A DNA stretch of 64,000 nucleotides from JAJDZL01 sp965221175. Its GTDB lineage: Bacteria > Pseudomonadota > Gammaproteobacteria > Arenicellales > JAJDZL01. Each line of letters begins with the position of its first letter. The stretch's first letter is position 1. The notes below the pieces were generated by a model. That model had not been told where the DNA came from, ran no database searches, and worked only from the letters and a program-made list of their open reading frames with translations. The position numbers and the translations under genes are program-made. Positions 26,725 to 35,387 of the stretch are shown here, one piece after another. Where the stretch lies: positions 1,240,001 to 1,304,000 of the forward strand of contig OZ244867.1 in the NCBI GenBank assembly GCA_965221175.1, given 5' to 3'.

Positions 26725-28068
26725 ATGTCACGAATTGCAATCGTCGGAGCAGGACCCTGCGGCATAGCACAGTTGCAGGCATTCGCCTCAGCCGAAAAGA
26801 AAGGCGCAGAAATTCCAGAAATTGTATGCTACGAAAAACAGAGCGACTGGGGTGGACTGTGGAACTATACTTGGCGCACTGGTACAGATGCCTACGGTGA
26901 ACCGGTTCATGGCAGCATGTACAGGTATTTATGGTCGAATGGTCCGAAGGAATGTCTGGAGTTTGCTGACTATACTTTTGAGGAACATTTCGGGCGAGCG
27001 ATACCTTCATATCCACCACGAGCGGTGCTAACGGACTACGTCAAAGGGCGAGTCGAAGCTTCCGGAGTCCGAAAATGGTGCAAATTCAATCATTCAGCGC
27101 ATTGGGTGTCCTACTTGGAAGACCGCGATATCTTTTGTATAACTGTCAGGAATCTCGAAAACGACTCGCTGGAGACTGAGGAATTCGACTACGTAGTCGT
27201 CGCAAGCGGGCACTTCTCGGTTCCGAATGTTCCCCAGTTTGACGGGTTTCACACCTTCAATGGACGAATTCTGCACTCCCATGATTTTCGGGATGCTCTC
27301 GAGTTCGAAGGCATGGACCTGCTAGTAATCGGAACAAGTTACTCAGCAGAAGACATCGCCTCTCAGTGTCATAAATATGGCGCGAAATCGATCACAATCA
27401 GCCATCGTACTGCCCCCACTGGCTTTCACTGGCCAGACTCTTTTGAGGAAGTTCCTCTGCTGACACATGTTGATGGCGAGACCGCTTACTTCAAGGACGG
27501 CAGCAGCAAACGAATTGACGCGATAATTCTGTGCACAGGATATTTGCACCACTTTCCTTTCCTGGCAGAAGACTTGAAGCTCAGAACGGGGAACCGAATG
27601 TGGACGCCAGATCTGTATCAAGGCGTCGTATGGCAAGACAATCCCAAAGTAATGTACCTCGGAATGCAGGATCAGTACTACACGTTCAACATGTTCGACG
27701 TTCAGGCTTGGTATGCACGGGATGTCATCATGGGGCGCATAAAGCTGCCGTCCAAAGATGAGATGCAAAAGGACAGCGCTGCCTGGCTGGAACGGGAAGC
27801 GACTCTTGCGGACTACGAACAGGAAATCTGGTTTCAGGGGGATTATGTGCAGACTCTGTTAGATCAAAGCGACTATCCGAAATTCGATGTGCAGGGAATC
27901 AACAATACGTTCATGGAGTGGGAACATCACAAACATGAAAATATCATAACGTATCGAGACAACGGATATCGTTCACTAATGACAAATAACCAACAGCCGG
28001 TTCACCACACCGAGTGGCTGAAAGCAATGGATGATTCCATGGAGAGTTATCTCGGGCAGCCCGCCTGA
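26725..28068 (+). CDS. tmm: Trimethylamine monooxygenase (flavin-containing monooxygenase)
   Basis: 447 residues, the length of bacterial Tmm. It oxidises trimethylamine to TMAO with NADPH, FAD and oxygen. Visible are the FAD motif GAGPCGI (residues 8-14), the second nucleotide motif near GTSYSAED, and the FMO fingerprint FNGRILHSHDF. The YLWSNGPKECLEF segment near residue 70 is characteristic of bacterial Tmm. GGGAG precedes the ATG and an intrinsic terminator follows. TMAO made here would feed Tdm. Other N-oxidising FMOs act on related amines, so the exact range is inference. Confidence 0.9.
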   Translation: MSRIAIVGAGPCGIAQLQAFASAEKKGAEIPEIVCYEKQSDWGGLWNYTWRTGTDAYGEPVHGSMYRYLWSNGPKECLEFADYTFEEHFGRAIPSYPPRAVLTDYVKGRVEASGVRKWCKFNHSAHWVSYLEDRDIFCITVRNLENDSLETEEFDYVVVASGHFSVPNVPQFDGFHTFNGRILHSHDFRDALEFEGMDLLVIGTSYSAEDIASQCHKYGAKSITISHRTAPTGFHWPDSFEEVPLLTHVDGETAYFKDGSSKRIDAIILCTGYLHHFPFLAEDLKLRTGNRMWTPDLYQGVVWQDNPKVMYLGMQDQYYTFNMFDVQAWYARDVIMGRIKLPSKDEMQKDSAAWLEREATLADYEQEIWFQGDYVQTLLDQSDYPKFDVQGINNTFMEWEHHKHENIITYRDNGYRSLMTNNQQPVHHTEWLKAMDDSMESYLGQPA

Positions 28069-28111
28069 CAGCTGCTGGTTAGTTCAGACTGCCCGTCAAG
28101 CAAAGAAAAAT

Positions 28112-28141
28112 CATGCCTGCAAACAAGCGGGCATGGTTTTT
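28112..28141 (+). terminator. Rho-independent terminator after tmm
   Basis: 9-bp stem (catgcctgc / gcgggcatg with one G-T pair), 6-nt loop aaacaa, then a run of five T. It begins 44 nt after the tmm stop. Confidence 0.85.
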
Positions 28142-28189
28142 AGCAGAGACAATTGCGCATAGCTAGGTAAGCCATACACAAATCAATGT

Positions 28190-28597
28190 TTATAAATTTT
28201 CCGTAGGTGGCCTAACTTTGCCGTATTCCTGATCGAGTTCCACCATCGGATGCCCTTCGGAGGACTGGAACTTGACCAACAATTCGCGTGCAATCATGTC
28301 ACGTTCCTGTTGACTGTCGGGCAGTTCAAGATCCGCAGGCACCTGTACCCAGCCATTAATGTTCCGATCGAAAACTGCAGGTCTTCCCTCCTCGTATCCG
28401 AGATGAACATCTTCTAGCCAGTTCAAATCATCCCAACCCATGAACTCAATATACTTCTTCAGAAACGGCGTGATCTTGGAATAGTCTGGCACCAAGTTGA
28501 CATCATACCTATAGCCAATATGCTGACCGATTTCCTGTTCTCGTTCGGTTGTTGAATCACTACTGAACTTCTGATTGATATCTGTAACTTTATCCAT
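28190..28597 (-). CDS. Uncharacterised 135-residue protein at the end of the gmaS-mgs operon
   Basis: I do not recognise the family. The ATG at 28597 lies 11 nt after the mgsC stop and has GAGGTGG and ACAGGA directly upstream, so it belongs to the same operon. The product is acidic and soluble, with no signal or membrane segment, and contains an aromatic, helix-like block (KITPFLKKYIEFMGWDDL near residue 40) followed by EDVHLGYEEGRP. The position suggests an accessory role in N-methylglutamate synthesis, for example an assembly or regulatory subunit, but this is inference. Confidence 0.7.
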   Translation of the reverse strand: MDKVTDINQKFSSDSTTEREQEIGQHIGYRYDVNLVPDYSKITPFLKKYIEFMGWDDLNWLEDVHLGYEEGRPAVFDRNINGWVQVPADLELPDSQQERDMIARELLVKFQSSEGHPMVELDQEYGKVRPPTENL

Positions 28598-28608
28598 TCC
28601 TGTCCACC

Positions 28609-29982
28609 TCAATAGCGAGTCATGTCGGGTCGCCCCACAGTGTGCTGGGTACCTGCAAGCGGTACCATAGCCATGGCTGAGGCTTCCATCGTCAGAGCAG
28701 CAAGATCTTCTGGTTCAAGCGAGTGGACATTGGTTTTACCACAGGCACGAGCCATCATCTGACACTCAATCGTAAGCGTGTGCAGAAAATTGTAGACACG
28801 TTCGGCAGCCGCGTCAGGATTGAGTCGTGCTCGCAGGATTGGGTCCTGAGTAGCAACCCCTACCGGACAACGTCCCGTGTGGCAGTGATAGCAGTATCCA
28901 GCCTCAACACCGATTTCAGTTTCGTAATCCGCTTCTGGAATGTTCTTGTTGCAGTTTAACGCCATCAGTGAAGCATGCCCGATTGCTACAGCATCCGCAC
29001 CCAGGGCTAGAGCTTTCGCCAGATCTCCGCCATTACGAACTCCGCCCGCATAAATCAGAGATATTTCCCCAGTTTTACCGACATCATCCAAAGCCTTTCG
29101 GGCTTGGCGAATTGCAGCAATACCCGGCACTCCAGTTTCTTCAGTCGCTAGATGCGGCCCAGCCCCTGTCGATCCTTCCATACCGTCTATATAGATCATG
29201 TCCGGGTCGGTTTTTGCCGCCATACGCACATCGTCATACACGCGTGCGGAACCTAGTTTAAGCTGAATCGGAATCTGCCAATCCGTTGCTTCACGGATTT
29301 CCTCAATTTTCAGCGCGAGGTCATCCGGTCCCAGCCAGTCCGGATGCCGAGCTGGTGATCTTTGGTCGATACCAGCTGGCAAAGATCTCATCTCGGCAAC
29401 CTGGTCGGTCACCTTCTGCCCCATCAGATGCCCGCCAAGACCGACTTTGCAACCCTGCCCAATGAAAAATTCACACGCATCAGCCAAACGAAGGTGATGG
29501 GGATTAAATCCATAACGAGATTGAATGCATTGATAAAACCATTTGCTTGAATAACGCCTCTCGTCAGGAATCATGCCACCTTCCCCTGAACAAGTTGCCG
29601 TGCCAGCCATGGTGGCGCCGCGAGCGAGCGCAGTCTTTGCTTCGTACGACAGCGCACCAAAACTCATGCCCGTAATGTACACAGGAATATCCAGCTTCAG
29701 TGGCCGCTTCGCGCGCGGACCTAAAACGGTTTCGGTCACGCATCGTTCCCGATATCCTTCGATAACGAACCTTGTAAGCGTGCCTGGCAGAAATGTCAAT
29801 TCATCAAATGTGGGAATTCCCTTAAATAGCGAAAATCCCCGCATTCGGTATCGACCGAGTTCTGACTTGATGTGAATATCGTCAATAACCTCCGGCGGGA
29901 AAATTGAGCTCCTGCCGAGACTACTGGTATTCCGGGACACCTTTGGTGGCTCGGGTGGTGTTGATTTTGGTTTAGGGTCCAT
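28609..29982 (-). CDS. mgsC: N-methylglutamate synthase subunit C (glutamate synthase FMN/Fe-S domain)
   Basis: 457 residues equivalent to the FMN-binding central domain of glutamate synthase. Marks include GMSFGALSYEAKTALARGA, the IQLKLGSARVYDDVRMA segment, GMEGSTGAGP, and the iron-sulfur motif CYHCHTGRCPVG. With MgsA and MgsB it makes N-methylglutamate from gamma-glutamylmethylamide or from glutamate and methylamine. The ATG at 29982 follows the mgsB stop by 10 nt; an earlier start would overlap mgsB strongly. The homologous GlxD set in rhizobia is an alternative name. The gmaS neighbour favours the methylamine role. Confidence 0.85.
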   Translation of the reverse strand: MDPKPKSTPPEPPKVSRNTSSLGRSSIFPPEVIDDIHIKSELGRYRMRGFSLFKGIPTFDELTFLPGTLTRFVIEGYRERCVTETVLGPRAKRPLKLDIPVYITGMSFGALSYEAKTALARGATMAGTATCSGEGGMIPDERRYSSKWFYQCIQSRYGFNPHHLRLADACEFFIGQGCKVGLGGHLMGQKVTDQVAEMRSLPAGIDQRSPARHPDWLGPDDLALKIEEIREATDWQIPIQLKLGSARVYDDVRMAAKTDPDMIYIDGMEGSTGAGPHLATEETGVPGIAAIRQARKALDDVGKTGEISLIYAGGVRNGGDLAKALALGADAVAIGHASLMALNCNKNIPEADYETEIGVEAGYCYHCHTGRCPVGVATQDPILRARLNPDAAAERVYNFLHTLTIECQMMARACGKTNVHSLEPEDLAALTMEASAMAMVPLAGTQHTVGRPDMTRY

Positions 29983-29992
29983 ATTTAATCCA

Positions 29993-30823
29993 TCACAGAA
30001 CGAGTTTCTTTTCGGCAGGTTCAAGGCTGTCATAGTTCCACAGCTGCTTGCCGGATTCAATTTTGCGCAAATTTCGCGCACCATTTGGCGCTTCCATTCC
30101 GTACAATGCCAATTTCCGTTCAATCCATTCGCATTCCAAATCCGTCATTTCAGCATCGACTGCATCAACTCCGAGCCCTTGTATGCTGCCGCCCACATAA
30201 ATGATGCCGTCATACATTGAGTCACCCAGGTTCGGGCCGGCATCACCAAGAACAATCATGCGACCTCGTTGCATCATGAATCCGCTGAACGCTCCAGTGC
30301 GTCCGCCGACGATGATTGTGCCGCCTTTCATGTCAATTCCGGTCCTAGAGCCAACATCGGACTTGCACACCAGATCGCCGCCTCGTATAGCCGCACCGAA
30401 CGTCGACCCGGCATTTTTTTCGATCACGATGGTGCCAGACATCATATTTTCAGCGCACGACCATCCGACCCTTCCAGAAATCCGAATATTGGGGCCATCA
30501 CTCAATCCGCAACCGAAATAACCGAGACTGCCTTCAAAATTCAAATTCAGGCGATTCAGAATCCCGACTCCCAACGAGTGTTTGGCACCGGGATTCAGCA
30601 CCGTAATGGTGCCGTGCCCCTCATGCATTAACCGCATGATTCGCGTGTTCACTTCTCGCGCTGTCAGACCGTCCGCGTCAATCACGGCACTCTTGTCAAT
30701 ATCAACCTCAATAGAAAGCGGGGAAGCGAGGCGATCCGATTCAACAGCGGAAAAAAATACCTGCTGAGTTCGGCCTGCAAGTTTCTCTGCATGCATCGAA
30801 CCCGCTGCTCTTAGCTCTGCCAT
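29993..30823 (-). CDS. mgsB: N-methylglutamate synthase subunit B (glutamate synthase C-terminal domain)
   Basis: 276 residues forming the right-handed beta-helix (GXGXG) domain found at the glutamate synthase C-terminus. Repeated glycine-rich turns such as GTIVIEKNAGSTFGAAIRGG, MKGGTIIVGGRTG and GRMIVLGDAG are clear. In split enzymes this domain is a separate subunit that structures the complex. Its start overlaps the end of mgsA by 13 nt, indicating translational coupling. Confidence 0.85.
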   Translation of the reverse strand: MAELRAAGSMHAEKLAGRTQQVFFSAVESDRLASPLSIEVDIDKSAVIDADGLTAREVNTRIMRLMHEGHGTITVLNPGAKHSLGVGILNRLNLNFEGSLGYFGCGLSDGPNIRISGRVGWSCAENMMSGTIVIEKNAGSTFGAAIRGGDLVCKSDVGSRTGIDMKGGTIIVGGRTGAFSGFMMQRGRMIVLGDAGPNLGDSMYDGIIYVGGSIQGLGVDAVDAEMTDLECEWIERKLALYGMEAPNGARNLRKIESGKQLWNYDSLEPAEKKLVL

Positions 30824-31758
30824 ACTCTTACCTCTCCTTCATAGGGATCAATCGTGTCGATTTCGTGGGGAAATACGCTGCGGATTGCAACTTCCTCTGA
30901 AGCCAACGCAACGAAGTCGTCGGACTCGTAAAGCACCATGGGTTTGGCGGCCATGTAATCTTTGGCCATGCCGAGCTGATTCTGCGAAGCCACAACGTAG
31001 GTAAAAACGCCATCTAAATCAGTGAGAGAACGATTCATCGATTCCTCGAGATCATCGCCGCGATCGATTGCGTCTGCCAGGTAAACGGCGATCAGTTCCG
31101 AATCGCAGTTGGACATGAATCGATGTCCTCGTCTTTCCAGGGCTCGTCTCGAATTCCAGTAGTTGGTCAACTGTCCATTATGTACGACAGCTACATCCAG
31201 AAATGGATATGCCCAATACGGATGCGCCGAGCGAATGTCTACGTCGGATTCGGTTGCCATTCGAGTATGCCCGATTGCGTGGGTTCCCTGAAAATTCTGT
31301 AAACCATACTGGCTCCCGATAACCTGAGCATCTCCAAGATCCTTGATCAATTCGAGACTTTTTCCAATCGAAAGAATTTCCACCCCTTCGATATCCTCAA
31401 GATAGTCTGCAAGTCGTCGTAAATCACCTTCAAAATTGAACTGGCATCGATAGGCATATTTCGTTGCTTCCTGTTCCAGCGTAACCTCCGCCCCACTTTC
31501 GGATAGGCGATTCCTTACTGCTGCAATTCTCTCTTTGATCTGATCGTAAATCTTAAAGCCGGTTGCTAAATCCGCACCCTCTGCAACCTTGAATCGCATC
31601 ACGTACTTTGCGCCTTCCCCATTTTCAGAGGAGACACCGTAGACGGCCAATCCGGTTGAATCAGGTCCGCGATGCTTCAACGCCTGAAGCATTGACAGCA
31701 ATTCAGCACCGATGTCAGATGTTTTACCGCGATGAATGAGTCCTGCTATTCCACACAT
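30811..31758 (-). CDS. mgsA: N-methylglutamate synthase subunit A (class II glutamine amidotransferase domain)
   Basis: 315 residues beginning MCGIAG, where Cys2 becomes the N-terminal catalytic nucleophile after removal of methionine. HRGPDSTG and AIGHTRMATES are further Ntn-amidotransferase motifs, and VVHNGQLTNY and SNCDSELIAVYL complete the glutaminase pocket. It would release ammonia or methylamine from the amide donor for the MgsC subunit. AGGAG lies 8 nt before the chosen ATG; an upstream start would put Cys at residue 15 and is rejected. It follows gmaS by 10 nt. Confidence 0.85.
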   Translation of the reverse strand: MCGIAGLIHRGKTSDIGAELLSMLQALKHRGPDSTGLAVYGVSSENGEGAKYVMRFKVAEGADLATGFKIYDQIKERIAAVRNRLSESGAEVTLEQEATKYAYRCQFNFEGDLRRLADYLEDIEGVEILSIGKSLELIKDLGDAQVIGSQYGLQNFQGTHAIGHTRMATESDVDIRSAHPYWAYPFLDVAVVHNGQLTNYWNSRRALERRGHRFMSNCDSELIAVYLADAIDRGDDLEESMNRSLTDLDGVFTYVVASQNQLGMAKDYMAAKPMVLYESDDFVALASEEVAIRSVFPHEIDTIDPYEGEVRVWQS

Positions 31759-31768
31759 ATTTTGGCTC

Positions 31769-33244
31769 CTATGGCAAACAATCGAGATAGGTTTCAATAT
31801 CCCATTCGGTTACGGTTGACATGAATTTTGCCCATTCATCTTCCTTGTAGTGCAGGAAAACTCTGCCCATTTCGTCCGGCAAAGCTTCCATCAGCAAAGA
31901 GTCTTTCTTCAATGCTTCCAGGGCTTCACCCAGCGACATCGGCAGTTTTGTTACTTCCTTTCCCGCTTCCATCGCTTCATAGATGTTACGCCCTTCCGGC
32001 TCTCCAGGATCGAGCTGATTGGAAATACCGTCATCAAACGCCTTCAATAATCCCGCACACAAGAGATAAGGATTAACCATTGAATCTACTGCGCGGAATT
32101 CAAATCGCCCGGGTGCTGAAATTCTCAGTGCGGTTGTGCGATTCTGATAACCCCAGTCCTTATACACTGGAGCCCAGAACCCAGTGTCCCACAAGCGTCG
32201 GTAGGAATTCACAGTTGGGCAGCCGAGTGCAGTCAGACCATCTAAATGTTTCATCACTCCAGCAACAGCATGAAGACCGATTTTCCCTGGCAACTGCGGG
32301 TCATCGGTGTCCGGCATGAACTTGTTATCACCACCTTGCTGGTAAAGGTAATTGTCATCCAAGCCGTTCAATACATCGTTGCCGAGTCGATTCAACGTGT
32401 CCTCGCCCCCTGTCCAAAGTGACATATTGGTATGACAGCCGTTTGCGGAGACACCCATGAAGGGTTTTGTCATGAAGCAGGCGATCAAGTTGTTTTCTCT
32501 TGCGACCTGAGCACAGATCTGTCGATAAGTTGACAGTCGATCACAGGTTCGAAGAGCATCGTCATAGGTGAAATTCAGCTCCAGCTGACCTGGTGCATCT
32601 TCGTGGTCGCCCTGAATCATGTCCAGCCCCATGAACCTCGAATACTCGATGGCTTTCATAAACACCGGACGCAGACTTTCAAACTGGTCGATGTGATAGC
32701 AGAACGGTTTCGAGAACCCGCCATCCGGTTTGCCGTCTTCTCCTCGTTTCAACCACATCATTTCAGGTTCCATACCGTGACGGAGATGCAAACCGTCGTG
32801 CTTGGCCTGGAACTCTTCATGCATGATTCGAAGGTTTCCACGACAATCGGAACTCAAGTGTCCGCCCGGATTCTCGCGTTCCTCCCGATTGCGGAAACAC
32901 GTACAGTAAACGCGTGCGACTCGTTTGTCCCATGGCAATTGACAAAAAGTTTCTGGATCAGGAATTCCAACAAGCTCCATGGCTTCCGGACCGTAACCGA
33001 TATAGTCGCCATAACGGTCAATAAACAGGTTGGCAGTGGATCCGTATACCAACTGAAATCCCCGACTGGCAATCTGCTCCCAGTGATCTGCAGGCACTCC
33101 CTTACCGACAATTCGTCCAGTTACAGAAATAAATTGGTAATAGACGTAATCAATATTCAGTTCGTTTATTTTTTCTCTGACTTGCTTGACTAGATCAGCT
33201 CGTCCTGGTCTGTTTACGTGTCGTTCGAGGTCTGTAGAATCCAT
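31769..33244 (-). CDS. gmaS: Gamma-glutamylmethylamide synthetase (glutamine synthetase-like)
   Basis: 491 residues of glutamine synthetase fold, in the GmaS/GlnT group. It condenses glutamate and methylamine with ATP to gamma-glutamylmethylamide. Recognisable active-site segments are HGMEPEMMWLK, QGDHEDAPGQLELNF, NGCHTNMSLW and GRFEFRAVDSMVNPYL. GAGGGTG precedes the ATG. It is the first gene of the operon gmaS-mgsA-mgsB-mgsC-small gene. A normal assimilatory GlnA reads differently and would not be followed by split glutamate synthase genes. Confidence 0.9.
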   Translation of the reverse strand: MDSTDLERHVNRPGRADLVKQVREKINELNIDYVYYQFISVTGRIVGKGVPADHWEQIASRGFQLVYGSTANLFIDRYGDYIGYGPEAMELVGIPDPETFCQLPWDKRVARVYCTCFRNREERENPGGHLSSDCRGNLRIMHEEFQAKHDGLHLRHGMEPEMMWLKRGEDGKPDGGFSKPFCYHIDQFESLRPVFMKAIEYSRFMGLDMIQGDHEDAPGQLELNFTYDDALRTCDRLSTYRQICAQVARENNLIACFMTKPFMGVSANGCHTNMSLWTGGEDTLNRLGNDVLNGLDDNYLYQQGGDNKFMPDTDDPQLPGKIGLHAVAGVMKHLDGLTALGCPTVNSYRRLWDTGFWAPVYKDWGYQNRTTALRISAPGRFEFRAVDSMVNPYLLCAGLLKAFDDGISNQLDPGEPEGRNIYEAMEAGKEVTKLPMSLGEALEALKKDSLLMEALPDEMGRVFLHYKEDEWAKFMSTVTEWDIETYLDCLP

Positions 33245-33389
33245 GTCACCCTCTAATTGTTAATTTTGAATTTTGCTGAATGATAATATAAGAGTTCGAT
33301 TATATACATCGATAGAATAAAGCAATCGCATTTTGATGCAATTCGCCCAAGCGGATAACTTTGAAGTCTTGTGTTGCGAGTCAATCTGT

Positions 33390-33428
33390 GCGGCGGGAGC
33401 AACAGCACACTGAACAGTATTCCGCCGC
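33390..33428. repeat. GC-rich inverted repeat between tolC-like gene and gmaS
   Basis: 7-bp arms gcggcgg / ccgccgc separated by 25 nt, in the 209-nt gap upstream of gmaS and downstream of the tolC-like gene. No T run follows on either strand, so a terminator role is weak. Confidence 0.35.
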
Positions 33429-33453
33429 CACAAAGCAGGAAAAAGTGAAGGTG

Positions 33454-34770
33454 TCAGTTGTTACCTAGTTGAGGAATACCTGCACCACGCAATACTTCAA
33501 ATTCGGCCCATGCCATCGTAAGCTCATATTCAATTCTCTTGGTTTCTAGTAGTGCACGCAACTGCTCGGCTTGGGCATCTCCAAGATCGGCACTTTCTTC
33601 CAATTCGTACAAAGTGCGACTTCGGTCCATATACTGGTCTCGAAATTCAGTTCTTACTTTCGCAGTTGCCAGTTCCACCTGATAGAGTTGCAATTTTTTC
33701 CACAAATCAAAAACACGAGCTCGCAGATCGTATTTGAGCTGTTCGACTTTCACCCGCGCTTGTTCAATTTCGATCCGTGCAATTTGTCGGTCTCTTTTCT
33801 TTGTTGCTCCGGCAACTAGGGGTACTCTGATCTGAATCCCAATCGAAGTGGAATTTCTACTGCCGGTCTCCTGCACCCATTCCGTCGCTTCAAGTGTCGC
33901 ATCCAGCGACGGTGAATATTTCTTGATGCTGACATCCAAAGCATTCTCCGCTCCTTGCAGTTTCAGCCGTGCATCAGTCAACTCATAACTATTTGCCAGC
34001 ACATTTTCCAGCATGGTTTCATACACTGGCACTTCTCGATTGACATAATCCGCAATATCTGGTGGAATCAAATCCCGCGGAACATAGTCGTAATACCCTG
34101 GTATGAATCCCATAGCCAAAACCAAAGAACGTCGAGTAGCTATTTGATTAATGCCGGCTTGCTGACGCTCATGAAACTTCTCTCGATAAATGGTTTCATG
34201 TGCCAGCACATCGACTTCAGCATGCGCTTCGTGCATCTCGGATTCTTCCTGTAAACGATTGAAGCGCAGGAAAGCGAGAGTCATCTTCTCGTTCTTCACT
34301 GCGTAGTCCAAATCAGCCACTAGAACGTCAAAAAATCGCCTCATCACCGTAAGTTGTTGTTGCTGTATCCGATGCTCAAGCAAGTCACTGGTCCGCTTGA
34401 GTTCAGTCTCTGCGTGTGCTTCAGATGCCTGTTTTCGACCGAAATCATAAATCGGCTGGACAAACCGTAGTGTCGCGTAACTGTCGTCTTGAGAATTACT
34501 GGCACCAGGTGGGGCTCGGTCAACGCGCTGAGGCACGATCAGTGCTTCTATGCTGCCACGATTTCCGTTCTGATAGAAATCATAATCTGTGTGAGCGCGC
34601 GTAACATCAAGCTCAGCACTTTCAATGGAAGGATGAAATGAAGATGTGATATTCAGCGCTTCCGATAGCGTAAGCGGTTCACCAGGCGCACTATAACTTG
34701 TAGCAAATGAACTAGGGGGAACGAACCACAGCAGCGACAGAAATGCCAAGCAAAAAACTGTCCTTTTCAA
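33454..34770 (-). CDS. TolC-family outer membrane efflux protein
   Basis: 438 residues: signal peptide (MKRTVFCLAFLSLLWFVPPSSFA), then two TolC-like halves rich in long helices with heptad patterns (for example QLTVMRRFFDVLVADLDYAV near 150 and LRARVFDLWKKLQLYQVELA near 350). It should form a trimeric outer-membrane and periplasmic channel. It lies at the end of the sox gene group, 53 nt after soxW. The periplasmic adaptor gene at 11.4-12.2 kb is a possible partner; no pump gene is near. Confidence 0.8.
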   Translation of the reverse strand: MKRTVFCLAFLSLLWFVPPSSFATSYSAPGEPLTLSEALNITSSFHPSIESAELDVTRAHTDYDFYQNGNRGSIEALIVPQRVDRAPPGASNSQDDSYATLRFVQPIYDFGRKQASEAHAETELKRTSDLLEHRIQQQQLTVMRRFFDVLVADLDYAVKNEKMTLAFLRFNRLQEESEMHEAHAEVDVLAHETIYREKFHERQQAGINQIATRRSLVLAMGFIPGYYDYVPRDLIPPDIADYVNREVPVYETMLENVLANSYELTDARLKLQGAENALDVSIKKYSPSLDATLEATEWVQETGSRNSTSIGIQIRVPLVAGATKKRDRQIARIEIEQARVKVEQLKYDLRARVFDLWKKLQLYQVELATAKVRTEFRDQYMDRSRTLYELEESADLGDAQAEQLRALLETKRIEYELTMAWAEFEVLRGAGIPQLGNN

Positions 34771-34823
34771 TTCTGAAGTCTCCCCGCGTTTCCATGAATG
34801 ATAGGCAACAAGAATGCGGCTTC

Positions 34824-35384
34824 TTATTGCGTATTCGAGTTTAATCGGTTTCGCTTGAATTTTATAAAATTGGTTGTCTCATAATGCCGCTGCACAACAA
34901 ACTCTCCCAACAGCATGAACTCTTCGACACTTTTTGCTGCCCCGGTAAAGCGCATAATGCGTTTGCCTTCAAGGTCTAAAAACAGAAATACCGGTGTCGC
35001 GCGAATCCTGTTGTGCTTGAGGGCGAAATCCTTTTCAGCAATATATTCACCATTGAAATCGACGATCAGGTTATCTCCTTCGACATTCATGGTCAAGATT
35101 CGAAAGTGCTTGCGATAGTAATCTTGAACCTCGGACTGATTCAAAATCATTGCCTTCATACGCTCGCACCATGGACAATCGTTTAACTCGAACATTATTA
35201 AAATGGAACCCTGCCTTTCTTCTTTGGCAATTTCTACTTCTTCCAATAGGTCACCAAAGGTTTGATGGAAGAAATATTCCTCCGGCGACCGAATCTCCGC
35301 CGAAACCTGCACAATTCCATACAGGAAGAATACGACGAGTGCTGTGCAAACTTTGCCTGCCTGCTTCATAAGTCTCGACTCCAT
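34824..35384 (-). CDS. soxW: SoxW-like periplasmic thioredoxin
   Basis: 186 residues with a signal peptide (ALVVFFLYGIVQVSA) and a thioredoxin fold. The redox motif is CPWC (near residue 72), and the cis-proline strand is RATPVFLFLD. In Sox systems SoxW and related thioredoxins keep the SoxYZ cysteine usable. The gene starts 3 nt after the soxB stop codon, so coexpression is very likely. The C-terminal tail is basic and unusual (KFKRNRLNSNTQ). Confidence 0.75.
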   Translation of the reverse strand: MESRLMKQAGKVCTALVVFFLYGIVQVSAEIRSPEEYFFHQTFGDLLEEVEIAKEERQGSILIMFELNDCPWCERMKAMILNQSEVQDYYRKHFRILTMNVEGDNLIVDFNGEYIAEKDFALKHNRIRATPVFLFLDLEGKRIMRFTGAAKSVEEFMLLGEFVVQRHYETTNFIKFKRNRLNSNTQ

Positions 35385-35387
35385 AAA

